A stretch of DNA of 64,000 nt from Brevibacterium siliguriense (GTDB lineage Bacteria; Actinomycetota; Actinomycetes; Actinomycetales; Brevibacteriaceae), in assembly GCF_900105315.1 (NCBI RefSeq), contig NZ_LT629766.1:372001-436000 (forward strand), read 5' to 3'. The notes under the pieces were generated by a model, which was not told the origin of the DNA, did not search any database, and was given only the letters and a program-made list of their open reading frames with translations. The position numbers and the translations under genes are program-made. Shown one piece after another: positions 26,825 to 35,474 of this stretch. Within the stretch, counting starts at the first letter, position 1, and each line of letters begins with the position of its first letter.

Positions 26825-27523
26825 CTACTCCCCCGCCTGCTTCCGCGCGCCCAGCGCCAGACGGGCGATGTCGCGCAGCACTTCGAGCTCCTCGCTGCCG
26901 TCGAGCAGCGCCCGCAGATCGACGGCAGCCCGGCTGAGCAGGCTGCGATAGGCACCGGCGACATTGCCCGGCTCCCGGGTCAGCGGGTAGGACACGCAGA
27001 GGGCGAACACGATCGCACCGACGGTGAAAGCCACACTCGCCGAGGCGGTCCCGGCCACCCGTGCCTGCTTCGTCGCGTAGAACTCCGCCGGATTCCCCGG
27101 CCCGCACAGCGCCAGAGCCGCAGAACCGCCATCGACGAGCGGGAGCACCGCCCCGACTCCGCGCGAGACGCGCAGCTCATGATCGGCCTCGACATTGCGC
27201 ACGCACACCCGATCCTCACCGACGCGGACCCACAGCTGCACGGATTCCCCGGTCATCGCCCGCAGGTGCTCGAGCACCGAGTTCGTCGTGGCGATATTGC
27301 GCCGTCCCGGGAAGGGTCCCAACCGCAGCAGCCCCGAGGAATCACGGACGATGAACCTATGCGCCCGCAGGTCGGTCAGCAGCCGATAGGTCGTCGACTT
27401 CGAATAGCCGAGGCGGCGGCACACTTCCGCAGCCGTCATCGGCGCATCTTGGAGGACCGCGAGGATGGCAGCGCTGCGGTCGATGACGCCGATCTCCGGC
27501 AGCGCCTGTTCAGAACTCTTCAT
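26825..27523 (-). CDS. IclR-family regulator at the end of the tct operon
   Basis: 232 residues. HTH PMTAAEVCRRLGYSKSTTYRLLTDLRAHRF then a reduced IclR effector domain (GESVQLWVRVGEDRVCVRNVEADHELRVSRGVGAVLPLVDGGSAALAL). It starts at ATG 27523 (GAAGGGTGGGT upstream) only 9 bases after the tctA stop, so it is the last gene of the operon and probably its own regulator. ORF could begin two codons earlier at GTG 27529. Confidence 0.85.
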   Translation of the reverse strand: MKSSEQALPEIGVIDRSAAILAVLQDAPMTAAEVCRRLGYSKSTTYRLLTDLRAHRFIVRDSSGLLRLGPFPGRRNIATTNSVLEHLRAMTGESVQLWVRVGEDRVCVRNVEADHELRVSRGVGAVLPLVDGGSAALALCGPGNPAEFYATKQARVAGTASASVAFTVGAIVFALCVSYPLTREPGNVAGAYRSLLSRAAVDLRALLDGSEELEVLRDIARLALGARKQAGE

Positions 27524-27532
27524 ACCCACCCT

Positions 27533-29047
27533 TCACGACACCGTCACATCAGCGAGCAGCTTCCGCCGGGAGACCCACCACCGGAAGACGATCGGCCCCA
27601 CGATGCCGAGCACCATGAGGATGATGATCGACAAAGACACCGGCCTGGTGACCAACGGCGCGAACGAACCGCCGGAGATCTGCAGCATGCGCCGGAAGTT
27701 GTCTTCGAGCAGCGGCACGAGCACGAGCGCCAGAATCGCCGGGGCCAAGGGGATGCCGCCCTTCTCCATGAGGTAGCCGATGACGCCGAAGATGCCGAGC
27801 ATCATCAGCCCGAACAGGCTGAATTCGATGGCGTAGGCGCCGATGACCACGAGCACGAGGATAGACGAGAAGAGGAGCTCCTTCGGCATCTTCAGCAGCT
27901 TCACGAACACCCCGACCAGCGGCAGGTTGAGGATGATGAGCGCGATGTTGCCGATGTACATGCTGGCGATGATCGTCCAGATCAGTCCGGTCTCGTCCCG
28001 GAAGATCAGCGGTCCGGGCTGCAGGCCGTACATCGTGAACACGAAGAGCAGCAGCGCCGTCGTCGCCGAACCCGGAATGCCGAGGCTGAACAGCGGAATC
28101 ATCGCACCGCCGACACCGGCGTTGTTCGCCGCTTCGGGACCGGCCACGCCTTCGATGGCGCCGTGACCGAATTCGTCCTTCCGCTTCGAGAGCCGCTTCT
28201 CCATGATGTAGGACATGAACGAGGCCAGCGAGGGTCCGACGCCAGGCAGGATGCCGATGAAGAAGCCGACCACCGAACCGCGAGCCCACGGCCCCGCCGA
28301 CCGCTGCCAGTCCTGCTTCGTCATCCATTTGTCGTCGCCGAAGCTCTGGATCTCATCCTTCGCCCCACGTCCGAGCGCGAGATTGCGGATCGCCTCGGGG
28401 ATGGCGAAGAGCGCCATCGCGAAGATCGTGAAGTCGATCCCGTCGGAGAGCAGGTCGACGCCGAACGTCTGCCGGGGCAGTCCGGTCTGGAAGTCGAGCC
28501 CGATGAGGCCGACGGCCAGGCCGATGAAGATCGAGATGAGCGCCTTGGCCCGCGAGCCCGCCGACATCGTCGACGCGAGCAGCAGGGCCGTGGCCATGAG
28601 CAGGAAGTATTCGGTGGCACCGAAGACGTTCGCCAGCTTGACAAGCAAGGGTGAGAGGAACGTCAGTCCGATGATCGCCAGCGTGCCGGCGAGGAACGAT
28701 CCGATCGCCGCGGTCGCCAGGGCAGCCTTGCCCCGACCTCGGCGAGCCATCTCATATCCCTCGATTGCGGTCACCGCGCTGGCCACTTCACCAGGGGTTT
28801 TGATGAGCGTGGCGGTGATCGAACCGCCGTACATCGACCCGTAGTAGATTCCGCACAGCAGAATGAGGCCGTGGACCGGCTCCATGCCGAAGGAGACCGG
28901 GATGAGGATCGCTATAGCAGAGATCGGTCCGATGCCGGGCAGCACGCCGACGACGGTGCCCAGCAGCACGCCGAGGAGGGCGAAGGCGAGGCTGACCGGC
29001 TCCAGCGCCGACGCGAAGCCGCCACCCAGATCCATGAGAGTGTCCAT
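27533..29047 (-). CDS. tctA: tripartite tricarboxylate transporter, large membrane subunit TctA
   Basis: 504 residues with about 11-12 membrane segments. Family marks include GVLLGTVVGVLPGIGPISAIAILIPVSFGM, MYGGSITATLIKTPGE and GILPGVGPSLASFMSYIMEKRLSK, the repeated GxGP loops of TctA. It forms the channel of a cation-coupled secondary importer with TctB and the binding protein TctC. ATG 29047 follows GAGGGGGG. Substrate expected to be a tri- or dicarboxylate; the neighbouring CoA-transferase and HMG-CoA lyase point to a branched dicarboxylate. Confidence 0.93.
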   Translation of the reverse strand: MDTLMDLGGGFASALEPVSLAFALLGVLLGTVVGVLPGIGPISAIAILIPVSFGMEPVHGLILLCGIYYGSMYGGSITATLIKTPGEVASAVTAIEGYEMARRGRGKAALATAAIGSFLAGTLAIIGLTFLSPLLVKLANVFGATEYFLLMATALLLASTMSAGSRAKALISIFIGLAVGLIGLDFQTGLPRQTFGVDLLSDGIDFTIFAMALFAIPEAIRNLALGRGAKDEIQSFGDDKWMTKQDWQRSAGPWARGSVVGFFIGILPGVGPSLASFMSYIMEKRLSKRKDEFGHGAIEGVAGPEAANNAGVGGAMIPLFSLGIPGSATTALLLFVFTMYGLQPGPLIFRDETGLIWTIIASMYIGNIALIILNLPLVGVFVKLLKMPKELLFSSILVLVVIGAYAIEFSLFGLMMLGIFGVIGYLMEKGGIPLAPAILALVLVPLLEDNFRRMLQISGGSFAPLVTRPVSLSIIILMVLGIVGPIVFRWWVSRRKLLADVTVS

Positions 29048-29059
29048 GTCCGCCCCCCT

Positions 29060-29662
29060 CTAACCCAGGATCCCGACGGGCAGGTACACGGCGAGTCCGT
29101 AGACGAACGCCGCGTAGACCACGACCGAGAAGAGAACGGAGAAGATGAGGTTGCGGATCCACTTCTCACGCGCATAGATGCTGGTCAGCCCCATCAGGAA
29201 GGCCGCCGTCGAAAGGAGGAACCCGACCGGGATGAGGATCGCGAGATAGACGAAGAAGAGCGCGAACTGGAATACGACCTTGCGCACCTGCGGCTCCGGC
29301 GGGGCTTCGAGGACGATCCCGCCGACCCCTTCCTGCCCGGAGGAACGGTCGGCAGATTCAAGGGAGGATTCCCCCGCCGAGGCGGCCGCACCCTCCCCGT
29401 CCCCGACCGCGTGTGCGGGTGCGGGTGCGGATCCGGAAGACCCGGGCCCCGCCTCGGCGAGGCTGTCCTTCCGGTGCCGGACGACAGCCTGCCCGGCGAG
29501 GAAGAGGCCGAGCACGATGAGTCCGATCCCGACGATGGCGGGGAAGGTGCGTGGAGTGACGATGTTCGCGGTCTCCTGAATGGAGAACGTCGCGATGTAG
29601 TACACCGCGCCGATGACGGCGATGGCGCCGCCGGTGATGAGGTCGGTGCGGTGAGCGGTCAT
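29060..29662 (-). CDS. tctB: tripartite tricarboxylate transporter, small membrane subunit TctB, with repeat-bearing linker
   Basis: 200 residues. Four membrane segments in two pairs (about 8-25, 42-60, 128-155, 175-197), as usual for TctB. The cytoplasmic linker, residues about 66-125, is an unusually long Ala/Gly/Ser/Glu-rich stretch. Two repeat copies lie inside it: 29439-29459 encoding LAEAGPG and 29375-29386 encoding AASA. The same 21-bp sequence occurs in the DctM insert (55843-55863). ATG 29662 overlaps the tctC stop as ATGA. Confidence 0.88.
   Translation of the reverse strand: MTAHRTDLITGGAIAVIGAVYYIATFSIQETANIVTPRTFPAIVGIGLIVLGLFLAGQAVVRHRKDSLAEAGPGSSGSAPAPAHAVGDGEGAAASAGESSLESADRSSGQEGVGGIVLEAPPEPQVRKVVFQFALFFVYLAILIPVGFLLSTAAFLMGLTSIYAREKWIRNLIFSVLFSVVVYAAFVYGLAVYLPVGILG
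29375..29459 (-). repeat. tctB insert bounded by two repeat copies in opposite orientation
   Basis: Exact 12-mer at 29375-29386 and, inverted, a 21-bp element at 29439-29459 (within it GCCGAGGCGGGGCCCGGGTC on the minus strand). Together they bound the low-complexity core of the TctB linker. Confidence 0.65.
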
Positions 29663-30723
29663 TTGCTGTTGCCCAGATCGGTCTCCTTGACGCCTTCGGC
29701 AACCGTCTTGGCCGCGTCGTCGACGTAGGCCTGAGCGTCCTCGCCGGTGTGGAACTCGGTGGCCCACTGGTTGTTCTTCAGCGTCTCCTTCCAGGCGTCG
29801 GACTTGCTCACGTCTTCGAGCGATTTGGCCCAGAAGTCCACGGCTTCCTGCGGCATCTCGGCAGGTCCGTAGACTCCGCGCCAGTTGCCCAGGGTCACGT
29901 CGTAGCCGGAGTCCTTCGCGGTGGGCACCTTATCGAAGGGTGCCGCCAGCGGTTCCTGGGCGAAGGTGACGAGCGGTTCGATGTCACCGGCTTCGATGAC
30001 GGAACGGAACTCGCTCATGCCGGCGATGGCGACCTTCGCGTCCCCGTTGAGCATGGCGGTCGTCTGCTCTCCACCGCCGTCGTAGTTGACGAAGTTGATG
30101 TCGGCCGGGTCGACGCCGGCTTCCTTCGCGAACAGGGCGAAGGGCAGGGTGTCGTCTCCAGCCGCCGCGACGGTGACCTTCTGTGGGTCGTCCTTGAGCG
30201 CCTTGACCAGGGCGTCGAGATCCTTGAAGTCCCCGTCTTTCGGGGTCACGACCATGAAGTCCTCGACGTAGAGTGTGGCGATGAGGGTGGCGTCCTCGGG
30301 GCCGTATTCGCAGAGATCGCGAGCCTTCATCGTCTGGCTGGCCAGGGAGGTGATGGCGATCTGGTCGTCCTTGCCCTTCTCCTGCCGCATCATCGACGTC
30401 AGCCAGGAGCAGCCGGTGCCGCCGGGCTTGTTCTGCACGGGCAGCGGCGTGGAGACGATGTCTTCCTTCTGCAGCGCCTCGACGAGGGCGCGTGCCGTGG
30501 TGTCCCAGCCGGATCCCGGTTCGGCCGGAGCCGTGACCGACACCGGTCCCTTCGGATAGTCCCCGCCCTCGCCCGGGGGCTGTGCCTTGTTTCCGCAGGC
30601 GGTGGCGACGAGGGCGACCGAAGCGAGCACGGCTGCGATCGTCGTCGCTCGCTTGCGAGTGCTCGTCGTCCTGTTCCTCGCCGAGGCGGCCGTCCGTGTG
30701 CGTGTGATCGTCGTTGATCGCAT
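29659..30723 (-). CDS. tctC: tripartite tricarboxylate transporter substrate-binding lipoprotein TctC
   Basis: 354 residues. ATG 30723 (AAGGAG upstream) begins a long Arg/Thr-rich n-region followed by TIAAVLASVALVATAC, a lipobox. Mature part shows the Bug/TctC fold: VTAPAEPGSGWDTTARAL, PVQNKPGGTGCSWL, VTVAAAGDDTLPFALF and GNWRGVYGP. It binds the substrate outside the membrane and feeds TctAB. The n-region contains a 12-mer repeat copy (30679-30690), again read as AASA. Confidence 0.92.
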   Translation of the reverse strand: MRSTTITRTRTAASARNRTTSTRKRATTIAAVLASVALVATACGNKAQPPGEGGDYPKGPVSVTAPAEPGSGWDTTARALVEALQKEDIVSTPLPVQNKPGGTGCSWLTSMMRQEKGKDDQIAITSLASQTMKARDLCEYGPEDATLIATLYVEDFMVVTPKDGDFKDLDALVKALKDDPQKVTVAAAGDDTLPFALFAKEAGVDPADINFVNYDGGGEQTTAMLNGDAKVAIAGMSEFRSVIEAGDIEPLVTFAQEPLAAPFDKVPTAKDSGYDVTLGNWRGVYGPAEMPQEAVDFWAKSLEDVSKSDAWKETLKNNQWATEFHTGEDAQAYVDDAAKTVAEGVKETDLGNSK

Positions 30724-30880
30724 GAGCTGTCTCCTTGTGTGTTCGGTTCTCGATATATGGCGGTGTGCTTGGTGATCTGGTTCTGGTGGTGCCGGGTGCC
30801 TGTGGCCCGGCGCCTGCCGGTTCGGTGCCGGGCGGTAAGGAACTCCTCCGCCCGGAGCCGGTGTGCCGCTGAGCGAGTCG

Positions 30881-32122
30881 TCAGTCCCAGCGGTCCTCGT
30901 CGGGCTGTGGTCCCTCGACCGGCGGGCCCGTCGGCACTGCCGGGCCGTCGCGGTAATGGCTGTTGTGGCGACCCGGTTCCGGCACATCGCTGCGCAGTCC
31001 GAGCCGGGACCCGTCGAAGGTCAGCGGCAGCAGCGGCACATCGACGCTTGCACCGCTCGGCAGTCCGGTGTGGGCGAGCGCTCCGGAGGCGACGAGGTGC
31101 GGATCGGTGGTGAGGTCTGCCGGCGTGTTGACCGGAGCGACGGGCAGTCCCCGGCGGGTGCACTTCTCCTCGATCTCGGCCAGGCTCAGCTGGGACAGGG
31201 CCCCTTGGAGCTCTGAGTGGATACGGTCGCGCCGGTCGACTCGCCCCTGGTTTGTCAGCATGTCCGGATCGGCGGCCAGCCCCGTCAGCCCGAATTCGTC
31301 GCAGAGGTCGCGCCACTGCCCGTCGGAGACGGCGGCGACGAAGACCTGGTTGTCATCGGCATCGCGGAAGATGTCGTAGACGGCCCAGGTGGCTTGCCTG
31401 GTCGGCATCGGGCGGGGTGGTTCGCCGCTGATCTGGGACTGCGCCATATGCGTGCCGACGAGGAACGCGTTGTTCTCGAACAGTGCGGAGTTGATGAGTT
31501 TTCCGCGGCCGGTGGTCTCGCGCACCCGCAGTGCGGACTGGATGCCGATGACGCCGAACATTCCGCCCATGATGTCGTTGACGCTGGCGCCGGCGCGCAG
31601 CGGCTGACCGGGCGGACCGGTCATATACGCCAGTCCGCCGAGCATCTGCACGACCTCATCGAGGGCGGCCCGGTTCCCGTAGGGGCCGGAGAGGAATCCC
31701 TTGAGGGAGCAGTAGATGAGGCCGGGATTGCGGGCGGACAGCTCCTCGTATCCGAATCCGATCGATTCCATCTTCCCGACGCGGAAGTTCTCCAGCAGGA
31801 CATCGGCGGAGTCGATGAGGTGGAGGACGCGGTCACGGTCGGCCGTCTCGGCGATATCGAGTTGGACGCTGTGCTTATTGCGATTGAACGCAGGGAACAG
31901 CCCGGATCCCGACCCGGGCAGATAGCGGGTCTTGTCGCCGGCACCGCGCGGTTCGACCTTGATCACCTCGGCACCCAGGTCGGCGAGGATCATCCCGCAG
32001 CTCGGGCCCATGACCATGTGCGAGAACTCGATGACCCGGATGCCTTCGAGCGGGAGAGGTTCCGCGGACGGTCGGGGCGGAGTCGGGTCCGCGGGCGCGG
32101 TGCGGGCGGTTTCGGTGGTCAT
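30881..32122 (-). CDS. class III (CaiB/BaiF) CoA-transferase, candidate succinyl-CoA:HMG transferase
   Basis: 413 residues. Family marks: IRVIEFSHMVMGPSCGMILADLGAEVIKVEPRGAGD, the catalytic Asp region DIAETADRDRVLHLIDSADVLLENFRVGKM, YGNRAALDEVVQMLGG. Class III enzymes transfer CoA between carboxylic acids via an aspartyl-CoA intermediate. Between an HMG-CoA lyase gene (one base upstream) and tctCBA, it probably activates the imported acid; human SUGCT, a member of this family, makes HMG-CoA from 3-hydroxy-3-methylglutarate. Substrate is inferred from context. Confidence 0.87.
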   Translation of the reverse strand: MTTETARTAPADPTPPRPSAEPLPLEGIRVIEFSHMVMGPSCGMILADLGAEVIKVEPRGAGDKTRYLPGSGSGLFPAFNRNKHSVQLDIAETADRDRVLHLIDSADVLLENFRVGKMESIGFGYEELSARNPGLIYCSLKGFLSGPYGNRAALDEVVQMLGGLAYMTGPPGQPLRAGASVNDIMGGMFGVIGIQSALRVRETTGRGKLINSALFENNAFLVGTHMAQSQISGEPPRPMPTRQATWAVYDIFRDADDNQVFVAAVSDGQWRDLCDEFGLTGLAADPDMLTNQGRVDRRDRIHSELQGALSQLSLAEIEEKCTRRGLPVAPVNTPADLTTDPHLVASGALAHTGLPSGASVDVPLLPLTFDGSRLGLRSDVPEPGRHNSHYRDGPAVPTGPPVEGPQPDEDRWD

Positions 32123-32123
32123 A

Positions 32124-33071
32124 TCAGTCCCTCGCCGAGGCGGTCGCGAACCGATCGTCGAAGACCGCGGGGGTGGCGGGGATGTCGGACAGGCTCGATG
32201 TCAGGTCGTGTCCGACCGCGGCGATGAGGGGGTCGCGCACCTCGGTGAGGGCCTCGACATCGACGCCGGTGGCCACGCCTTCGCGGTGGAGGAGGTGAAC
32301 GAGGTCGTCGGTGCCGATATTGCCGGCAGCTCCCGGGGCGAATGGGCAGCCGCCGAGCCCGCCCATGGCTGCGTCGAAGTTCGCGATCCCCAGGTCGAGG
32401 GCGGCGATGACGTTGGCCATGCCGAAGTTGTAGGTGTCGTGGAGGTGGAGGTTGACCGGTTTGTCCGGGAAGGCCTCGAGAACCGCCGAGGTGTTGCGGC
32501 GGACCAGGGACGGGTTTGCGTTGCCGATGGTGTCGGCCACCCCGATTCCATGAGCTCCGGCGTCGACGAAGGGACGGAGGACCTCGACGAGGCGGCCCGC
32601 CTCGGTGATCCCGTCGAAGGGGCAGATGAAGCTCACGGCGGTCGTGATGTCGAAGCGCAGCCCGTGGTCGCGTGCGAAGACGGCGGCATCCATGAGGCGG
32701 TCGGACGCCTCGGCGATGGAGGTGTCGGAGTTTGCCTGCGAGTGCCCTTCGGAGGCCGAGAGCACGAGTTTGATGTTCTTGGCGCCGGAGTCGACGGCGC
32801 GCTGGGCGCCCTTGAGGTTGAAGACGAGGGTGTAGAACTCGACCCCGTCGGCTTCGTGTGGGGCGAGGAGGCGCACCAGCTCGTCGGTGTCGGCCATCTG
32901 CGGGACCTTCTTCGGGTTGACGAAGGAGCCGACCTCGATGTGTTTGAGCCCCGAGCCTATGAGCTTCTCGGCCAGGGTGACCTTGACATCGGTGGGCACG
33001 ATGGCCTTTTCGATCTGCAGACCGTCGCGCAATGTGGTGTCGAGGATGTCAACGGTTGTGGGCCGGACCAT
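32124..33071 (-). CDS. hydroxymethylglutaryl-CoA lyase family protein
   Basis: 315 residues, DRE-TIM barrel. DTTLRDGLQ carries the metal Asp and catalytic Arg, HLHDTYNFGMAN the metal His pair, and AAMGGLGGCPFAPGAAGN the HMG-CoA lyase signature with its active-site Cys. Cleaves HMG-CoA to acetyl-CoA and acetoacetate, or a close homologue such as citramalyl-type acyl-CoA. ATG 33071 follows AAGGAG. First gene of the operon lyase, CoA-transferase, tctC, tctB, tctA, iclR. Confidence 0.9.
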   Translation of the reverse strand: MVRPTTVDILDTTLRDGLQIEKAIVPTDVKVTLAEKLIGSGLKHIEVGSFVNPKKVPQMADTDELVRLLAPHEADGVEFYTLVFNLKGAQRAVDSGAKNIKLVLSASEGHSQANSDTSIAEASDRLMDAAVFARDHGLRFDITTAVSFICPFDGITEAGRLVEVLRPFVDAGAHGIGVADTIGNANPSLVRRNTSAVLEAFPDKPVNLHLHDTYNFGMANVIAALDLGIANFDAAMGGLGGCPFAPGAAGNIGTDDLVHLLHREGVATGVDVEALTEVRDPLIAAVGHDLTSSLSDIPATPAVFDDRFATASARD

Positions 33072-33090
33072 GGGACTCCTTCATGTATGC

Positions 33091-33105
33091 TCCCGCTGAG
33101 CGGGA
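33091..33105. promoter_or_regulatory. palindrome upstream of the lyase-tct operon
   Basis: TCCCGCT-G-AGCGGGA is a perfect 7-1-7 inverted repeat 20 bases upstream of the lyase start. With the second palindrome at 33145 it is a good candidate operator for the operon's IclR regulator. Position-based inference. Confidence 0.5.
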
Positions 33106-33144
33106 AACGATTCGTCGCCGCGCGACCATGCGCGACTCCACTCT

Positions 33145-33156
33145 CGTTATATAACG
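33145..33156. promoter_or_regulatory. CGTTATATAACG palindrome upstream of the lyase-tct operon
   Basis: CGTTATATAACG is a perfect 12-bp palindrome in an otherwise GC-rich spacer, about 75 bases upstream of the lyase start. The AT-rich core could also include the -10 region of a promoter. Possible regulator site. Confidence 0.4.
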
Positions 33157-33227
33157 CGCTCAGTCCAGGGAACAGGCTTTGTTCGGCATATGAGAGGTCC
33201 GGGGGAATTGCCTGTGCTCAGTCCCGT

Positions 33228-33788
33228 CTATCGGGAAGAGCGATTCTTCGGCCGGTAGGTCTGGATGGCGTGACCTGCCTCGAGTTCACTGCGGTCGACC
33301 AGTTCGAGGTCGACGACGTCGCTCAGTCCGGCGAAGAGGTAGGGGCCGTGGCCGGCGATGCAGGGGTGGACGACGAACTCGAACTCGTCGATGAGACCGA
33401 GTTCGGCGAGCGCCAGCGGCAGCGTCACTCCCCCTGTCGCGAGCCCGGTCACGGACTGCTCCTTGAGTTCGCGGACAGCGGTGGCGAGGTCGCCGCGGAT
33501 GAGTTCGGAGTTCCAGTCGACGCTGTCCAAGGTGTTCGAGACGACAAATTTGCGGGCCGGGTCGATGGCCGCGACGAACGGGTCGAGTTCCGACTCCGGC
33601 GTCGTGTCACCCTCGGGTCTGCGCCAGGCGTCTTCCATCATCTGGTAGGTGATGCGGCCGAAGATCAGCCCGTCGGCTCGTGCGAGATTGTCCGCATGGT
33701 GACGGTGGAAGTCGTCGCTGATGATTCCGACGCGATGGTCGCAGCAGCCGTCGACGGTGACGTTGATCGAGTACCTCAGCTCGCCCAT
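33228..33788 (-). CDS. DHFR-like (RibD C-terminal domain) reductase
   Basis: 186 residues. MGELRYSINVTVDGCCDHRVG, ARADGLIFGRITYQMMEDAWR and GLATGGVTLPLALAELGLIDEFEFVVHPCIAGHG match the YyaP/RibD-C family of small NADPH-dependent reductases. Unlike the paralogue at 19108 it has no low-complexity insert. ATG 33788. It lies 48 bases downstream of a CoA-transferase gene on the same strand. No pathway is implied by the neighbours. Confidence 0.85.
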   Translation of the reverse strand: MGELRYSINVTVDGCCDHRVGIISDDFHRHHADNLARADGLIFGRITYQMMEDAWRRPEGDTTPESELDPFVAAIDPARKFVVSNTLDSVDWNSELIRGDLATAVRELKEQSVTGLATGGVTLPLALAELGLIDEFEFVVHPCIAGHGPYLFAGLSDVVDLELVDRSELEAGHAIQTYRPKNRSSR

Positions 33789-33836
33789 GGCTTAAGAATA
33801 GACCTGGGCGGTCCCCACCGGAAGAGGCTGCGGCGC

Positions 33837-35081
33837 TCAGTCCTCCTGGCCGCTCAGCCCCAGCCACGACAGCACTTCGTCGGTGTGCTCTCCCAGATCG
33901 GGTCCGAGGTGGTCGATGGGAATCGATTCGCCGCCGATGACCGGCGTGATTCCCGGGAAGGCGACGTCCTCGAGGACTTCTTCGCCGGTGGAGACGTCGA
34001 GGTTCTGGATCATCCCGCGGGCGGCGAGCTGCTCATCGGCGACGAGGTCCTCGGCCGTGTAGATGGGACCGGCCGGAACTCCGACGTCTTCCAGGGCCTC
34101 GACGACGTCCTCCACCGAACGCTGCGCGCACCATGCGCCGATCGCCTCGTCGAGTTCGTCCCGCCGCTGCCAACGACCGGCGTTCGACTGCAGTTCGGCG
34201 TCCTCGGCGAGGTCGGGACGGTCGATCGCCGTCATCAGCCGCGGGAAGATTCCGTCCCCGTTGCCGGCGATGACCACGGATTTCCCGCCGTCACAGAGGT
34301 AGCCGTTCGAGGGCGCGATGCCTTCCATCCGTCCGCCGGTGCGGGTACGGATCTCCCCGAACGCGGAGTAGTCGGGGACGAGGGATTCCATCACGGAGAA
34401 CATCGCCTCGTTGAGCGCGACGTCGACGGTCCGCTCCGACAGCGGGCCCTTGCCCTCGAAGCTGTGGGCGGATCCGACGACCGCCTCGGCGGCTCCGGCG
34501 ATCTTCTGCCGCTGTCGGTCGAAGAGCATCATCACGGCGCCGAACGCCGCCTGCATGCCGGCGATCGAATCGCCGATCGAGATGCCCACGCGCACGGGCG
34601 GGCGGTCGGGATCGCCGACGAGTTCGCGAAAGCCCGAGTATCCCTCGGCCACGGCGGCGAAGCCGGGCCGGGACGACATCGGACCGGTCTGGCCGAACGC
34701 TGAGATGCGCACGAACACGAGGTCCGGATTGGCCTCTTCGAGCGCATCGGGTCCGAGCCCCCATTTCTCGAGAGTGCCGGGGCGGAAGTTCTCGAGCAGG
34801 ATGTCGCTGCGGCGGACGAGCTCGAGCACAGCTTCGCGCCCCTCGTCGCTGCGCAGGTCGAGGACGACGGACTTCTTATTGCGGTTGATCGTGCGGTAGA
34901 GCATTGAGGTGTCGCCGGCCTTGAGCCGCCAATTGCGCAGCTCATCGCCGGTGCCGGGGCGCTCGACCTTGATCACCTCGGCGCCGAAGTCCGCGAGCAT
35001 CCGCCCGGCGGTGGGTGCGGCGATGTAGTTTCCGAGTTCGAGGACTCGCACACCGGAAAGGGGAAGTCGGTGCGTGCTCAT
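33837..35081 (-). CDS. class III (CaiB/BaiF) CoA-transferase
   Basis: 414 residues with VRVLELGNYIAAPTAGRMLADFGAEVIKVERPGTGDELRNW, NRNKKSVVLDLRSDEGREAVLELVRRSDILLENFRPGTL and GISIGDSIAGMQAAFGAVMML. This second family member is only distantly similar to the one at 30881. Acts on an unknown acyl-CoA/acid pair. ATG 35081. It is divergent from the low-complexity protein gene and not linked to a transporter or lyase of its own. Confidence 0.87.
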   Translation of the reverse strand: MSTHRLPLSGVRVLELGNYIAAPTAGRMLADFGAEVIKVERPGTGDELRNWRLKAGDTSMLYRTINRNKKSVVLDLRSDEGREAVLELVRRSDILLENFRPGTLEKWGLGPDALEEANPDLVFVRISAFGQTGPMSSRPGFAAVAEGYSGFRELVGDPDRPPVRVGISIGDSIAGMQAAFGAVMMLFDRQRQKIAGAAEAVVGSAHSFEGKGPLSERTVDVALNEAMFSVMESLVPDYSAFGEIRTRTGGRMEGIAPSNGYLCDGGKSVVIAGNGDGIFPRLMTAIDRPDLAEDAELQSNAGRWQRRDELDEAIGAWCAQRSVEDVVEALEDVGVPAGPIYTAEDLVADEQLAARGMIQNLDVSTGEEVLEDVAFPGITPVIGGESIPIDHLGPDLGEHTDEVLSWLGLSGQED

Positions 35082-35474
35082 GACGATGCTCCTAGTTGTG
35101 CGTGGTTCGGTTCTCCCATGGTGCCAGGTGTCGCCGTCTGCGGCAGGGATTTCCGCGCCAGGGCCCTGCCCACCATCGGTGAGCCGGTGACGCGACGGCT
35201 GCCGTCTGGCTCGACGCAGTGGGGTCGACTCAGCGTGGAGCTTCGACTGCCGGGCAGAGACGAAGCGATGAGCTTACCGTTCGTGAGAGGCCCTGTGTAC
35301 TGCCCCAGCTGTGGAGAATCGTGTGAAGATAGTTCGCAATTTGAACAGCACCTGAGACTTGAGCGAATTCTGAGCAATATTCCTTGCCACCTGTTGTCAG
35401 GCGGTCGTCGAGTGGCCAAGACTGACAAGCAAGTCGCAGACAGCGGCGGATCGTCACCGAACAAGGAGTTGAAC
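35082..35474. other. 393-base spacer upstream of the low-complexity protein
   Basis: An open frame crosses this region from 35070 and is in frame with the gene at 35475, but the strong AAGGAG before 35475 and the ordinary look of the DNA argue that it is non-coding. It must hold the divergent promoters of the CoA-transferase and low-complexity protein genes. A small hairpin (CCACCTG-TTGT-CAGGCGG) is near 35388-35405. No firm promoter assigned. Confidence 0.4.

Noticed and set aside
26228..28654. Plus-strand open frame of about 800 codons across the IclR and tctA genes
   Set aside because: His/Arg/Glu/Asp-rich shadow of tctA in the opposite strand; no start signal or family resemblance.
31932..34703. 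Very long plus-strand open frame (over 900 codons)
   Set aside because: It is antisense to three well-supported genes (HMG-CoA lyase, DHFR-like, CoA-transferase) and its translation is Arg/Asp/Gly/Val-rich with no domain. Typical of high-GC DNA.
35070..35474. Upstream in-frame extension of the low-complexity protein with a Cys/His-containing segment (YCPSCGESCEDSSQFEQH) resembling a zinc finger
   Set aside because: The AAGGAG and ATG at 35475 fit a normal start, and the extension has no ribosome binding site and overlaps the divergent CoA-transferase start. The Cys/His pattern is probably chance.
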